This document shows, one piece after another, positions 9,069 through 17,088 of a stretch of DNA of 64,000 bases (the first letter of the stretch is position 1; each line of letters begins with the position of its first letter). The position numbers and the translations under genes were made by a program. This stretch comes from Pseudacidovorax intermedius (lineage in GTDB: Bacteria > Pseudomonadota > Gammaproteobacteria > Burkholderiales > Burkholderiaceae_C), in NCBI RefSeq assembly GCF_003350475.1, contig NZ_QQAV01000005.1, forward strand, positions 248,001-312,000, in the 5' to 3' direction. The notes below the pieces were generated by a model. The model searched no databases and was not told where the DNA came from. It saw only the letters and a list, made by a program, of their open reading frames with translations.

Positions 9069-10151
9069 TCAATCTGCCCCGAACTGTGCGTTCAACCAGT
9101 CGATCAGCGCCGCCTCACGCGTCGGTGTCAGAACACCCGGGTCGAAGCGCAGCGTCATTCGTCCGGTCGCGTCCGCAGCCAGCACAGCGCCCTGCCCTGC
9201 CCTGCCCAAACGTCTTTCAGCCGGGGATGTTGAACGGTTCAGCGCCTTGTCGGCCTGGCCCAGCAGGGCGTCGAGCACCTGCTTGGCATTCAACGCCACC
9301 TTGCTGGCCTTTAGTTCCTTGGCGCGTGCGACGAGGCCTTCGGGGTCCCGCTGCAGCACTTCGCTGAGCGGCTGTGCCCAACGGAACTGCACGTCGAGGG
9401 GCGATGGAAATGCCTCGACCACGGCATCGGGCAAGCGCGCCAAGGCAAGGCTCTTGGAGATCAGCGACAAGTCGACGCCCACTGCCTCGGCCAGCTTGCG
9501 CTGGGAAGGGTACAGCCCGTTGTCCAGCGCCCGCCGGTACATCATGCCCTGCTCCCAGGCGCTGAGGTTCTTGCGGGCGCGATTCTCGCGCTCCATGGCC
9601 TCGAACAGGCCTTTGTCGTCGATGTCCGCAATGATGGCTTGGACGGGGATGCCCAGTTCCAGACAGGCGCGGTGTCGACGATGGCCAAACACGAGTTCAT
9701 AGTCGGCCGACGGATCGGCACCTACAGCCAGCGCACGGACACAGACAGGTTGCACGTTCGTCCCGCTCGACGCGATGTCCGCCTTCAACTCTTCGAACGC
9801 CTTGTCGGCAAGCGCGTTGGCATGCCGGTTCGCCCACCGGGAAGCGCGGATCCGCCGGGGATCCAAAGCCTTCATCGGCACCGCACCCTCGAAGGCGCGC
9901 AGCTTGAGCTTCAGCTCTTCCGCCTCTTTCACCGCCGCCGACTGCGATGCCATGAACACCGCCATGGACCCGGGCGCGGTCTTGGGTCGCGCCTCCGGGT
10001 TGGGTGCGCTGGCCGCGGACGGCCCGCCCGTGGGGCTGACCGGCAGTTCGCGGGGCTGCTCGTCGACAGCCGGGGCGGCCGCCACCGCAGGCGGCGTGCG
10101 AAAGGGCGGCAGCTGGATCAGGCTGGCCTTGGCTGCAAGCTTCTTGCTCAT
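9069..10151 (-). CDS. parB: ParB family partition protein
   Basis: A 360-residue centromere-binding protein for segregation of this replicon. The first about 95 residues are a Pro/Ala-rich linker. The ParB N-terminal domain follows (about 96-200), with GHRRHRACLELGIPV and MERENRARKNLSAWEQG, then the helix-turn-helix (about 200-235, YPSQRKLAEAVGVDLSLISKSLALARLP) and a C-terminal dimerisation region. The ATG overlaps the parA stop by four bases (ATGA), so parA and parB are co-translated. Its 3' end contains three CCTGC copies and an imperfect parS-like palindrome, both encoded in frame. Confidence 0.92.
   Translation of the reverse strand: MSKKLAAKASLIQLPPFRTPPAVAAAPAVDEQPRELPVSPTGGPSAASAPNPEARPKTAPGSMAVFMASQSAAVKEAEELKLKLRAFEGAVPMKALDPRRIRASRWANRHANALADKAFEELKADIASSGTNVQPVCVRALAVGADPSADYELVFGHRRHRACLELGIPVQAIIADIDDKGLFEAMERENRARKNLSAWEQGMMYRRALDNGLYPSQRKLAEAVGVDLSLISKSLALARLPDAVVEAFPSPLDVQFRWAQPLSEVLQRDPEGLVARAKELKASKVALNAKQVLDALLGQADKALNRSTSPAERRLGRAGQGAVLAADATGRMTLRFDPGVLTPTREAALIDWLNAQFGAD
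9228..9244. promoter_or_regulatory. parS-like palindrome, site 2 (imperfect, inside parB)
   Basis: TGTTGAACGGTTCAGCG matches the core of the other two sites with two mismatched outer pairs. It lies within the parB coding sequence, about 190 bases from site 1. Confidence 0.4.
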
Positions 10152-11380
10152 CGACGACCCTCCTTAGGCGAGTTGGCTGGGGGTGTTGAACCGTTCAACA
10201 CCCCGGCCTGCCCGTTCCAAACGGCGCGGACTGACCCTTCGATCTGCCCAACGAAACTGTCATAGGCGTCCCGAGCACGTTTGAAGGTGCGGGCGCTTCC
10301 GTCGTAGCGGGAGACGTCGTACACGGTGCCGAATTCAGCACTGGCCACCCCGGTGACGGCGGTCTTGGGAATCTCCACGGGGAGCACCTTTTCCGCATAG
10401 GTCTGGCCGATCCATTGGCGGATCACCGTACTGGCGGCGTCGGCCGAATCGACCCGGGCCAGCAGCACATGGATGAAATCGAAATGCTTGTCCAAACCGC
10501 GTTTGGTGAGCAGTTCCCCGGTCAGGTCGGAGAAAAGGCTCCAGAACTGCGAGGCGGAAGCAAAGTCGAGGGCATTCGGCGGCAACGGCATGATGATGCC
10601 GTTGGAGGCCATGAAGGCATTGATGGTCGTGTACGACAGGGCAGGGGGGGTGTCGATCACGATCACGTCGTAGTCGCCGCGCACGTCATCGATGCCGAGG
10701 TCCAGCACCCGCCAGAACTCGAAACCGGGCTCCTGCGTCTGCCGCGCAGGGAGCGCGAACTCTGCACCGAACAACACGGGCGCGGCAGCCACCAGGTCGA
10801 TGCCGTCCCAATAGGTGGAGCGGATCGCGTACCGAATCGAGGTCTCCGTTCCCATGGCCAGAGGCAGGATGGTGTCCTGTTCCTCGACTTCCGTGTCTGG
10901 GAGGATGCCGAACAGCGTGGTCAGCGAACCTTGAGGATCGGTGTCGATGACCAGCACGCGATGCCCCAGCAGCGACAGGCCTTGCGCCAGGGTGACGGCA
11001 GTGGTCGTCTTGGACACGCCGCCCTTGAAGTTGCCAATGGAAATGGTCACGGCTTCGGCACCCTCGGGCCGCAGGCGGTCCTTGCGGTATTCGCGGACCC
11101 ACTGACGCGCTTCGGCCAGCGTGAACTCCCGTCGGCTGCCCGATGCGTTGAGCCGCCCCGCGGGCAGGTCGCCTTTGCCTAGCCGGTGCGAAATCGAGCC
11201 TTTTTCCATCTCCAGCAGGCTGGCCAGCTGGGAGAGGCTGAACATGGGGGCTTCTTTGCGGGCAGTGGGCGCCAACATGGCGGAGCGAATCTGCTCCATC
11301 ATGGCAACCGCGCGTTCGGCCTGCGCGGCAATGTCCGACAGGCTGATGGGCCGAGGGGCTGGAAGGGGGGAAGATGCCAT
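10148..11380 (-). CDS. parA: ParA family partition ATPase
   Basis: A 410-residue type Ia ParA. The N-terminal about 100 residues hold a DNA-binding helix-turn-helix (MFSLSQLASLLEMEKGSISHR near 46), the arrangement used for autoregulation. The ATPase domain follows, with the deviant Walker A FKGGVSKTTTAVTLA (about 120), switch I VIDTDPQGS (about 145) and Walker B YDVIVIDTPPALS (about 238). It moves ParB-parS complexes. A parS-like palindrome (10180-10204) lies in its last codons. It is transcribed divergently from rep, with the 634-base iteron region between them. Confidence 0.94.
   Translation of the reverse strand: MASSPLPAPRPISLSDIAAQAERAVAMMEQIRSAMLAPTARKEAPMFSLSQLASLLEMEKGSISHRLGKGDLPAGRLNASGSRREFTLAEARQWVREYRKDRLRPEGAEAVTISIGNFKGGVSKTTTAVTLAQGLSLLGHRVLVIDTDPQGSLTTLFGILPDTEVEEQDTILPLAMGTETSIRYAIRSTYWDGIDLVAAAPVLFGAEFALPARQTQEPGFEFWRVLDLGIDDVRGDYDVIVIDTPPALSYTTINAFMASNGIIMPLPPNALDFASASQFWSLFSDLTGELLTKRGLDKHFDFIHVLLARVDSADAASTVIRQWIGQTYAEKVLPVEIPKTAVTGVASAEFGTVYDVSRYDGSARTFKRARDAYDSFVGQIEGSVRAVWNGQAGVLNGSTPPANSPKEGRR
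10180..10204. promoter_or_regulatory. parS-like palindrome, site 3 (inside parA 3' end)
   Basis: GGGGTGTTGAAC and GTTCAACACCCC flank a central C: a 25-bp perfect palindrome with the same GTTGAAC-S-GTTCAAC core as site 1. It lies just before the parA-parB junction. Confidence 0.6.
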
Positions 11381-11518
11381 ATGAAACTCCTGATTGCTCG
11401 AGTTTACCGAGTCACTTGACGGAATTCAGTGAAATGGCTGGAAAAACGTCAAGGCCACCGCATCTGCGGTGTGATTCGATTTCTGGGGGTTGGATCGCCT
11501 TTAGGAAAGACTCTAAGT

Positions 11519-11545
11519 CCTTCAATTCCTTTAATACCTTTAGCC
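11519..11545. repeat. 9-bp AT-rich tandem motif, candidate unwinding element
   Basis: Three consecutive 9-mers, CCTTCAATT, CCTTTAATA and CCTTTAGCC, with a further CCTTTAG at 11498-11504. It is an A+T-rich island in the origin region, the kind of element where strand opening starts in iteron origins. Confidence 0.35.
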
Positions 11546-11672
11546 TCGAGAAACTCCAATGGTGACAACCACTTGGCGCCGAAGAGATGCAGGGATTCGG
11601 GACGATACGGCGACGGATCGGGAGCTGAGAGCCAGGGAGACGGGAGAAGACGGAGACTTTTCGGTAGTGAGG

Positions 11673-11977
11673 GTGCGTGTTTTCATGAGTCCGCGAGGTC
11701 CCGGCGAGACGGTCTGAGGTGAGTGTTTTCAGGAAAGAAGGGCGGGCCATCGCTCCGTGGGCCTCCGTCGAGGCGCCTGGCGCCGCTTTATGGTGCGCTG
11801 TGGAAGAGGGAAGGGCTCTCCAGGGCCGAAATCCGGGCGGCGCGCCGTGTCCAGGTGGCTGCGCCCAGACTCCTTCAGCCTGCAATCCCGAAAACTCTCC
11901 GCTTGCGCTGGTTTGAGCGAAGCGCGGCGCCGGTTTCACGTGAGAGTTTTCAGGAGCGGGATCCGAACGCTTTCAGG
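11673..11977. repeat. Iteron-like repeats (consensus GTGAGNGTTTTCAGG)
   Basis: GTGCGTGTTTTCATG (11673-11687), GTGAGTGTTTTCAGG (11719-11733), GTGAGAGTTTTCAGG (11940-11954) and GAACGCTTTCAGG (11965-11977) lie in the same orientation. An inverted copy, CCCGAAAACTCTCC, is at 11887-11900. The last two sites lie 25 bases apart, 38 bases before the rep start, so they could also mediate rep autorepression. Confidence 0.55.
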
Positions 11978-12014
11978 TGAAAGGCGCGATCACCTCTCGC
12001 GTACATTACCGTCC

Positions 12015-13406
12015 ATGGCTCGAACCCTCCGGACTCCCGACATCGTGCGCGCCCGTGCTTCCGCGGGCGGCGGCGGTCCGGCCGTCTCCGACGACGTGCA
12101 GCTGCTGCGCAAGGCCGTCAACACGCTGGCCATCGTTCCCAAGTCGACGCGAATCACCACCCTTGGGCGCAAGAGCTACAACGTGCTCCTGTACCTGGCG
12201 CAGGAGCAGGGGATGGAAAAGGACGTCTTCCGGACCCCGCTCGACTCGGTGGTCCGCGGCCTGGATTTCGACAGCAACGACCATGCGCTGATCAAGAAGC
12301 ACCTGCGAGCGATGGTGTCCACCACGGTGGAGTGGCAGTCGCCCACGAGTGGGGAGGGCGCGGCCTGGAATGTCAGTGGCCTGCTGGCCCATGCGCGACT
12401 CAGCAAGGAGCGCGGCCAGGTCTGGGTCGAGTGGTCTTATGCGGTCAACCTGAAGCAGGAACTGCTGGACCCGAGCGTGTTCGCGCGGCTTCGGCTGGAA
12501 GTGATCAGCCAGTTGCGCACCCATGCGGGCGTGGTGCTCTACGAGATCTGCACCCGCTACAAGGACATCGGCCGGACAGCGCGACAGCCCTGGCGCTGGT
12601 GGTATCCGGTGCTCAGCGGTAATCCCCACACCGAGAAGACCGACCGCCTCGAATACCGGATCTTCAAGCGCGACACCCTCAAGCCGGCCATCGCCGAAGT
12701 CAATGCGATCACCGATCTGGAGATCGAGCTGGTCGAGCACAAGCAGGGGCGCTTCATCGACGAGATCCAGTTCCACATTGGCCGGAAGAAGCAGTCTGCG
12801 CTCACATTGGCCCGCGCGCCCGCGCCGGTCGACATGGTCGCCGTGAGCCGCGCCATCGCGCTGGGCGTGAGCGAGGAAGCCTTCGAGCAGATGGCCGCGG
12901 GCTGCGACGAGGCTGCGGTGCGCTCGGCCCTCGATGTGCTGGAGCGGCGGGTGAACACGGCCTATCCCGAACCGCTGCGGGATCCGGCCCGCTATCTCAA
13001 GGCGCTGCTGGCGCGGGGCAGCGACCAGGTCGATACTGCGGCGCAGGCCGCCGCAGCCCATCCCGCCGCAGCGGCGCTGGCGGCGCGCGAGCAGCAGTCG
13101 CAGCGTCGCCAGCGCTGGCAGGCGGAGTGGATTCGCCGCGCCAACGAGCGTTGCCTGTCCGCCATCGAGCAACTGTCAGAGGAAACCCAGCACGAGCTGG
13201 AAGGCCAGCTGATGCTCACCTTGCAGGGCCGCGGCGCCCATCCGTCCATCATCAAGCGGCTAGGTTCCAGCGGCTGGCAGCATCCGATGGTGCGGCAGGA
13301 GATGCTGCGCTTCTTCGGCGATGCGACCTTCGGCCCCGGCTGGGACAAGCCCAGCGCCGAAGATCTGCTGGAGATCGCGACCGAGATGGGTGGCGACGAG
13401 GAGTGA
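12015..13406 (+). CDS. Rep_3 (RepB/WH) family replication initiator
   Basis: A 463-residue initiator with two winged-helix domains. The first covers about 30-150 (QLLRKAVNTLAIVPKSTRITTLGRKSYNVLLYLAQEQG) and the second about 150-270 (LRLEVISQLRTHAGVVLYEICTRYKDIGRT, then YRIFKRDTLKPAIAEVNAITDLEIELVEHKQGR), which is the Rep_3 signature. An additional C-terminal helical region of about 180 residues follows, longer than in small plasmid Reps and usual for chromid or megaplasmid initiators. The start at 12015 is preferred because homology begins there; an in-frame upstream extension to 11757 would run through the iterons. Confidence 0.88.
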   Translation: MARTLRTPDIVRARASAGGGGPAVSDDVQLLRKAVNTLAIVPKSTRITTLGRKSYNVLLYLAQEQGMEKDVFRTPLDSVVRGLDFDSNDHALIKKHLRAMVSTTVEWQSPTSGEGAAWNVSGLLAHARLSKERGQVWVEWSYAVNLKQELLDPSVFARLRLEVISQLRTHAGVVLYEICTRYKDIGRTARQPWRWWYPVLSGNPHTEKTDRLEYRIFKRDTLKPAIAEVNAITDLEIELVEHKQGRFIDEIQFHIGRKKQSALTLARAPAPVDMVAVSRAIALGVSEEAFEQMAAGCDEAAVRSALDVLERRVNTAYPEPLRDPARYLKALLARGSDQVDTAAQAAAAHPAAAALAAREQQSQRRQRWQAEWIRRANERCLSAIEQLSEETQHELEGQLMLTLQGRGAHPSIIKRLGSSGWQHPMVRQEMLRFFGDATFGPGWDKPSAEDLLEIATEMGGDEE

Positions 13407-13448
13407 TGCCCGGCACGGCCGGGCAGGGCAGAGCGGCGAGCGCCGACG

Positions 13449-14393
13449 TCAGCCGGCGCGGACCGCTGCCGTGTCCGGCGCCCGGGCCAGATCCTGGTTG
13501 CGGGCGAACTCTGCCGCCGTCCAGTCCACGAAAGCGCGGACCTTGGCACTCAGGTGGCGGTTGGGCGGATACACCACATGCACCGGCAGGGGAGGGCATT
13601 CCCAGTCCGGAAACAGCTCCACCAGTTCGCCCCGGGCCACGTAGGGCGCGGCGATGAAGCGCACCATCTGCGCCACGCCGAAGCCGGCGAGCGCTGCCTC
13701 GGTGTAGGCATTGCTGTCGTTCACGGCAAGGCGGGCGGGGCCGGTTACCTCCAGCGTCTCGCCATCCTTGTGGAACTCCAGCGGATAGACCCGGCGCGAG
13801 TTGTGCGAGAAGAAATTGATGACGTGCTGCCGCCCGCGCTCCAGGTCATGCGGCGTGCGGGGCACGCCGTAGCGCTTCAGGTAGTCGGGCGAGGCGACCG
13901 TCATGAAGGGCAGGGTGCCGATGCGCCGCGCCACCAGCGACTGGTCGCCGATCTCTCCGCCGCGGATCACCACGTCCACGTTGTCGCCGATCAGGTCGAC
14001 CGGACGATCGCTGACGCCCAGGTCGACCTGGATGTCGGGGTACTGGTCGCAGAAACTCTGCAGCCGCGGGATGAGGACGAGCCGCGCCATGGCGGTCCCC
14101 ACGTCCACGCGCAGCCGGCCCGAGGGCGCGGCGTTGCTGTTGGTCATGCTCGACTCCAGCTCGTCGAAGTCGCTGAGCAGGCGCGCCACGCGCTCGTAGT
14201 AGGCCGCACCGTCCGGTGTGACGGTCACGCGCCGCGTGGTGCGGTTGAGCAGCTTGACGCGCAGCCGCGACTCCAGCGACTGGATCTGCTTGGTCACGGT
14301 GGCCTTGGGCAGGCCGAGCGAGTCGCCGGCGCGGGTGAAATTGCCCGCCTCCACGACACGCACGAACACCCGCATGGTCTGGATCTGGTCCAT
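13449..14393 (-). CDS. LysR-family regulator (CrgA-like)
   Basis: A 314-residue transcription factor. The winged helix-turn-helix (about 1-60, MDQIQTMRVFVRVVEAGNFTRAG then LPKATVTKQIQSLESRL) is followed by the effector-binding domain (about 90-300). MDQIQTM is the standard CrgA-group N-terminus and fixes the start at 14393. It is divergent from the degenerate hydrolase and efflux genes 230 bases away and may control them. Effector unknown. Confidence 0.88.
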   Translation of the reverse strand: MDQIQTMRVFVRVVEAGNFTRAGDSLGLPKATVTKQIQSLESRLRVKLLNRTTRRVTVTPDGAAYYERVARLLSDFDELESSMTNSNAAPSGRLRVDVGTAMARLVLIPRLQSFCDQYPDIQVDLGVSDRPVDLIGDNVDVVIRGGEIGDQSLVARRIGTLPFMTVASPDYLKRYGVPRTPHDLERGRQHVINFFSHNSRRVYPLEFHKDGETLEVTGPARLAVNDSNAYTEAALAGFGVAQMVRFIAAPYVARGELVELFPDWECPPLPVHVVYPPNRHLSAKVRAFVDWTAAEFARNQDLARAPDTAAVRAG

Positions 14394-14623
14394 GGATCGA
14401 TGTGCGAAAAGGGCTGACATCCCGCGCGCGCGGGATGCGGCAGGCTGGCGATGGCCAGGCCGCCTTGTGGCCCCGCATTCTGTGCGGCAACCAGCCCTCC
14501 ATTGTTGCTGCCCGGGAAACAGAGTAGGGGCATCGGCACGGTCCGTGCAAGCGGCGGGCGTTCGTATAGTTCGATCCACGCCGCACCCCAAAGACTTCCC
14601 ACGTCCGATCCGAAAGGCCTGCC

Positions 14624-15505
14624 ATGAGCACGAATCCCCAAGCCCCAGCGTCCGCCGCCACTTCCCCGGCCGGCTGCGCCGTGGCAGAGGAGGATCTGCA
14701 CATCGACCTGCCCGGCGGCGAGCCCGTGAAAGCCCGCATCTACGGAGAGCGTCTCAAGGGAGCGGCGGCCATGCCGCTCGTGCTGCATTTCCATGGCGGC
14801 ACCTTCGTCTGCGGCGACCTGGACAACGGGCGCAACGTGGGCCGGCTGCTGGCCGCTGCGGGTGCGCGCGTCCTGTCGCTGGCCTATCCGCTGGCGCCCG
14901 AGCATCCCTTTCCCAAGCCTATCGAGGTGGGCTTCGCGGCCCTCGAATGGCTCTACAAGCAGCGCGTCAAGCTGGCGGGCAAGGGCGCGCAGATCTATCT
15001 GGCGGGCGAGGAGGCCGGCGGCAACCTTGCCGCTGCGGTGGCGCTGGTGGCCCGCGACCGTGGCCACCCGCCGCTGGCGGGCCAGATCCTCCTCTCGCCC
15101 ATGCTGGACCCTTGCGCCGGCACCGCGTCGCTGCGCGAAGCCTCCTGCGCCGATGCGGCCTGCAAATGGGCCACCGGCTGGCAGCAATACCTGCGCCGCC
15201 CCATGGATGCCACGCATCCCTACGCGGTGCCCGGTTCGGCCCTGCGACTGACCGACGTGGCGCCGACGCTGGTGCTGGTCGGCCCCGACGACCCGATGCG
15301 TGACGAGGCCCTGGCCTATGCCAAGCGGCTTCGCGCCGCCGGCATCGACGTGGTGGCGGAAGTGCTGCCCGCCACCTCTCAGTGGCCGGAGGCGCTGTAC
15401 CAGCCCGACGACCCGGGATGTCCGGCCTGCGGTGTGGCCGCGCGGCAGAGGGTCACGGCCTTCTTCGAGGCCCGGCGCGCGGCGGCGGCCACGCCGCCCA
15501 GCTGA
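14624..15505 (+). CDS. Alpha/beta-hydrolase fold protein lacking catalytic Ser and His
   Basis: A 293-residue protein of the hormone-sensitive-lipase-type fold. The oxyanion motif is present as HFHGGTFVCGD (about 55), and the strand-5 elbow, normally G-D-S-A-G-G-N, reads GEEAGGN (about 128), replacing the nucleophile Ser by Glu. The acid region VGPDDPMRDEALAYAKRLRAAG (about 222) is intact, but the expected His region reads ATSQWPEALY with no His. It is probably not an esterase but a binding or structural relative. It precedes the RND efflux genes by 199 bases in the same direction, and a role with them is possible but unproven. Confidence 0.75.
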   Translation: MSTNPQAPASAATSPAGCAVAEEDLHIDLPGGEPVKARIYGERLKGAAAMPLVLHFHGGTFVCGDLDNGRNVGRLLAAAGARVLSLAYPLAPEHPFPKPIEVGFAALEWLYKQRVKLAGKGAQIYLAGEEAGGNLAAAVALVARDRGHPPLAGQILLSPMLDPCAGTASLREASCADAACKWATGWQQYLRRPMDATHPYAVPGSALRLTDVAPTLVLVGPDDPMRDEALAYAKRLRAAGIDVVAEVLPATSQWPEALYQPDDPGCPACGVAARQRVTAFFEARRAAAATPPS

Positions 15506-15704
15506 TCGGCGTTCCGACGGCGTCGCTGTGCGGCGCTGACCGATCACCCCCTTGCGACTGCGCTCGCGGCCTTGCCCGGCCGCGCGGGCCGTGCTGCGCC
15601 GGCTGAAGCCGCGCGCACGCCACCCCTTCTTCCACGCCCATGCCGCCTGCGCCACAAGCGCCGGGCTGGCCCCTGCATTCCTTCGATCCGAAAGAAAGAC
15701 CTCC

Positions 15705-16955
15705 ATGTCCCACCTCGACAAGACCTCCGCTGCCGCCACACCACCCACTCGCCGCCGCGTGTGGCCCGCCATCACGAGCCTCACCGCCGTGCTCGCCATC
15801 GGGGCCGGTGTGCTGGGCGTTCCCGGCCTGCGCGCCGAGGCCAGCGACACGCCCGTCCCCGCGACACCCCCTGCGAAGCCCGTGACCGTGGCCGCCGTCG
15901 AGTCGCGGCCTGTCAGCGCCTGGGACGAGTTCTCCGGCCGCCTGGAAGCCGTCGAGCGCGTCGAGGTCCGCTCGCGCGTGGCCGGCGCCGTGCAGGCCAT
16001 CCATTTCCGCGAAGGCGCGCTGGTCAAGCAGGGCGAACTGCTGCTGACCATCGACCCGGCGCCCTACCAGGCCGAGGTTCAGCGCGCCGAGGCGCAGGTG
16101 GCCTCGGCCCAGGCCCGCGCCGCCTACACCCGCAGCGAGCAGGAGCGCGCCCGCCGGCTGTACGGCGAGCAGGCCATCGCCCAGCGCGAACTGGATGAGC
16201 GCCTCAATGCCGGCCAGGAAGCCGAAGCCAACCTGCGCGCCGCCCAGGCCGCGCTGCAGAGTGCCAGGCTGAACCTGTCGTACACGCAGGTGCGCGCGCC
16301 GGTGGCCGGCCGCATCGGCCGGGCCGAGGTGACCGTGGGCAACCTCGTGCCTGCCGGCCCGGGTGCGCCGGTGCTGACCACGCTGGTGTCGGTGAGCCCC
16401 ATCTATGCCAGCTTCGATGCCGACGAGCAGGCGGTGGCCCGCGCCTTGAAGGCACTGCCCGGCGGTGCCAGCGCACGGGCCCAGCTCGCCAGCATCCCGG
16501 TGCAGATGGGCACTGCCGCCACCGACGGCACGCCCTACGAAGGTCGCCTGCAGCTGATCGACAACCAGGTCGATGCGCGCAGCGGCACGGTGCGGGTGCG
16601 CGCCCGCTTCGACAACGCCGACGGCGCGCTCATTCCCGGTCAGTTCGCCCGCATCCGCATGGGCCAGGCCGGCGAGAGCCGTGCGTTGCTGGTCAGTGAA
16701 CGGGCCATCGGCACAGACCAGAGCAAGAAGTTCGTGCTGGTGGTGGGCGAGGGCAACAAGACCGAATACCGCGAGATCACGCTGGGTGCGCCCGTGCAGG
16801 GCCTGCGCGTGGTCAGCACCGGCCTGAAGGCTGGCGAACGTGTCGTGGTCAACGGCACGCAGCATGTGCGGCCCGGCATGGTCGTGGCGCCCACCGAGGT
16901 GCCGATGACGGCTGCCAGCTCGGCAGGTGCCGAACGCGTCGCCTCGCGCAGCTAA
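15705..16955 (+). CDS. RND efflux periplasmic adaptor (membrane fusion protein)
   Basis: A 416-residue MexE/AcrA-type adaptor joining the inner-membrane pump to the outer-membrane channel. A hydrophobic N-terminal segment (about 20-42) with no lipobox is followed by lipoyl half-motifs (VEVRSRVAGAVQAIHFREGALVKQGELLLTIDPAPYQAE, about 85-125), a coiled-coil hairpin (about 125-185), RAPVAGRIGRAEVTVGN, and beta-barrel and membrane-proximal domains. The start at 15705 follows a purine-rich AAAGAAAG tract. It is first in an adaptor-pump-channel operon. Confidence 0.92.
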   Translation: MSHLDKTSAAATPPTRRRVWPAITSLTAVLAIGAGVLGVPGLRAEASDTPVPATPPAKPVTVAAVESRPVSAWDEFSGRLEAVERVEVRSRVAGAVQAIHFREGALVKQGELLLTIDPAPYQAEVQRAEAQVASAQARAAYTRSEQERARRLYGEQAIAQRELDERLNAGQEAEANLRAAQAALQSARLNLSYTQVRAPVAGRIGRAEVTVGNLVPAGPGAPVLTTLVSVSPIYASFDADEQAVARALKALPGGASARAQLASIPVQMGTAATDGTPYEGRLQLIDNQVDARSGTVRVRARFDNADGALIPGQFARIRMGQAGESRALLVSERAIGTDQSKKFVLVVGEGNKTEYREITLGAPVQGLRVVSTGLKAGERVVVNGTQHVRPGMVVAPTEVPMTAASSAGAERVASRS

Positions 16956-17088
16956 AGGCACCACACCGCCGACGCATCGCGCCGCACGCGGCGCGCTCCT
17001 TCTCTTTCCGCTTCCAAGTCGCCACCGTGCGCAGCCCTTCGTGCTGCGCGCGGGGGATCGCTTCACCCCGCCACCAGGAGTTGGCGCC

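Larger units (their letters stand above)
11381..12014. other. Probable replication origin region between parA and rep
   Basis: The 634 bases between divergent parA and rep contain no convincing gene. They hold an A+T-rich 9-bp tandem motif (11519-11545) and at least four sites resembling GTGAGNGTTTTCAGG, two of them close to rep. Rep_3-family initiators bind iterons placed upstream of their own gene, so this layout fits an iteron-controlled origin. Confidence 0.55.

Noticed and set aside
8503..9072. 189-codon frame in the gap before parB
   Set aside because: No family resemblance, no ribosome-binding site and it runs across a parS-like palindrome; treated as non-coding.
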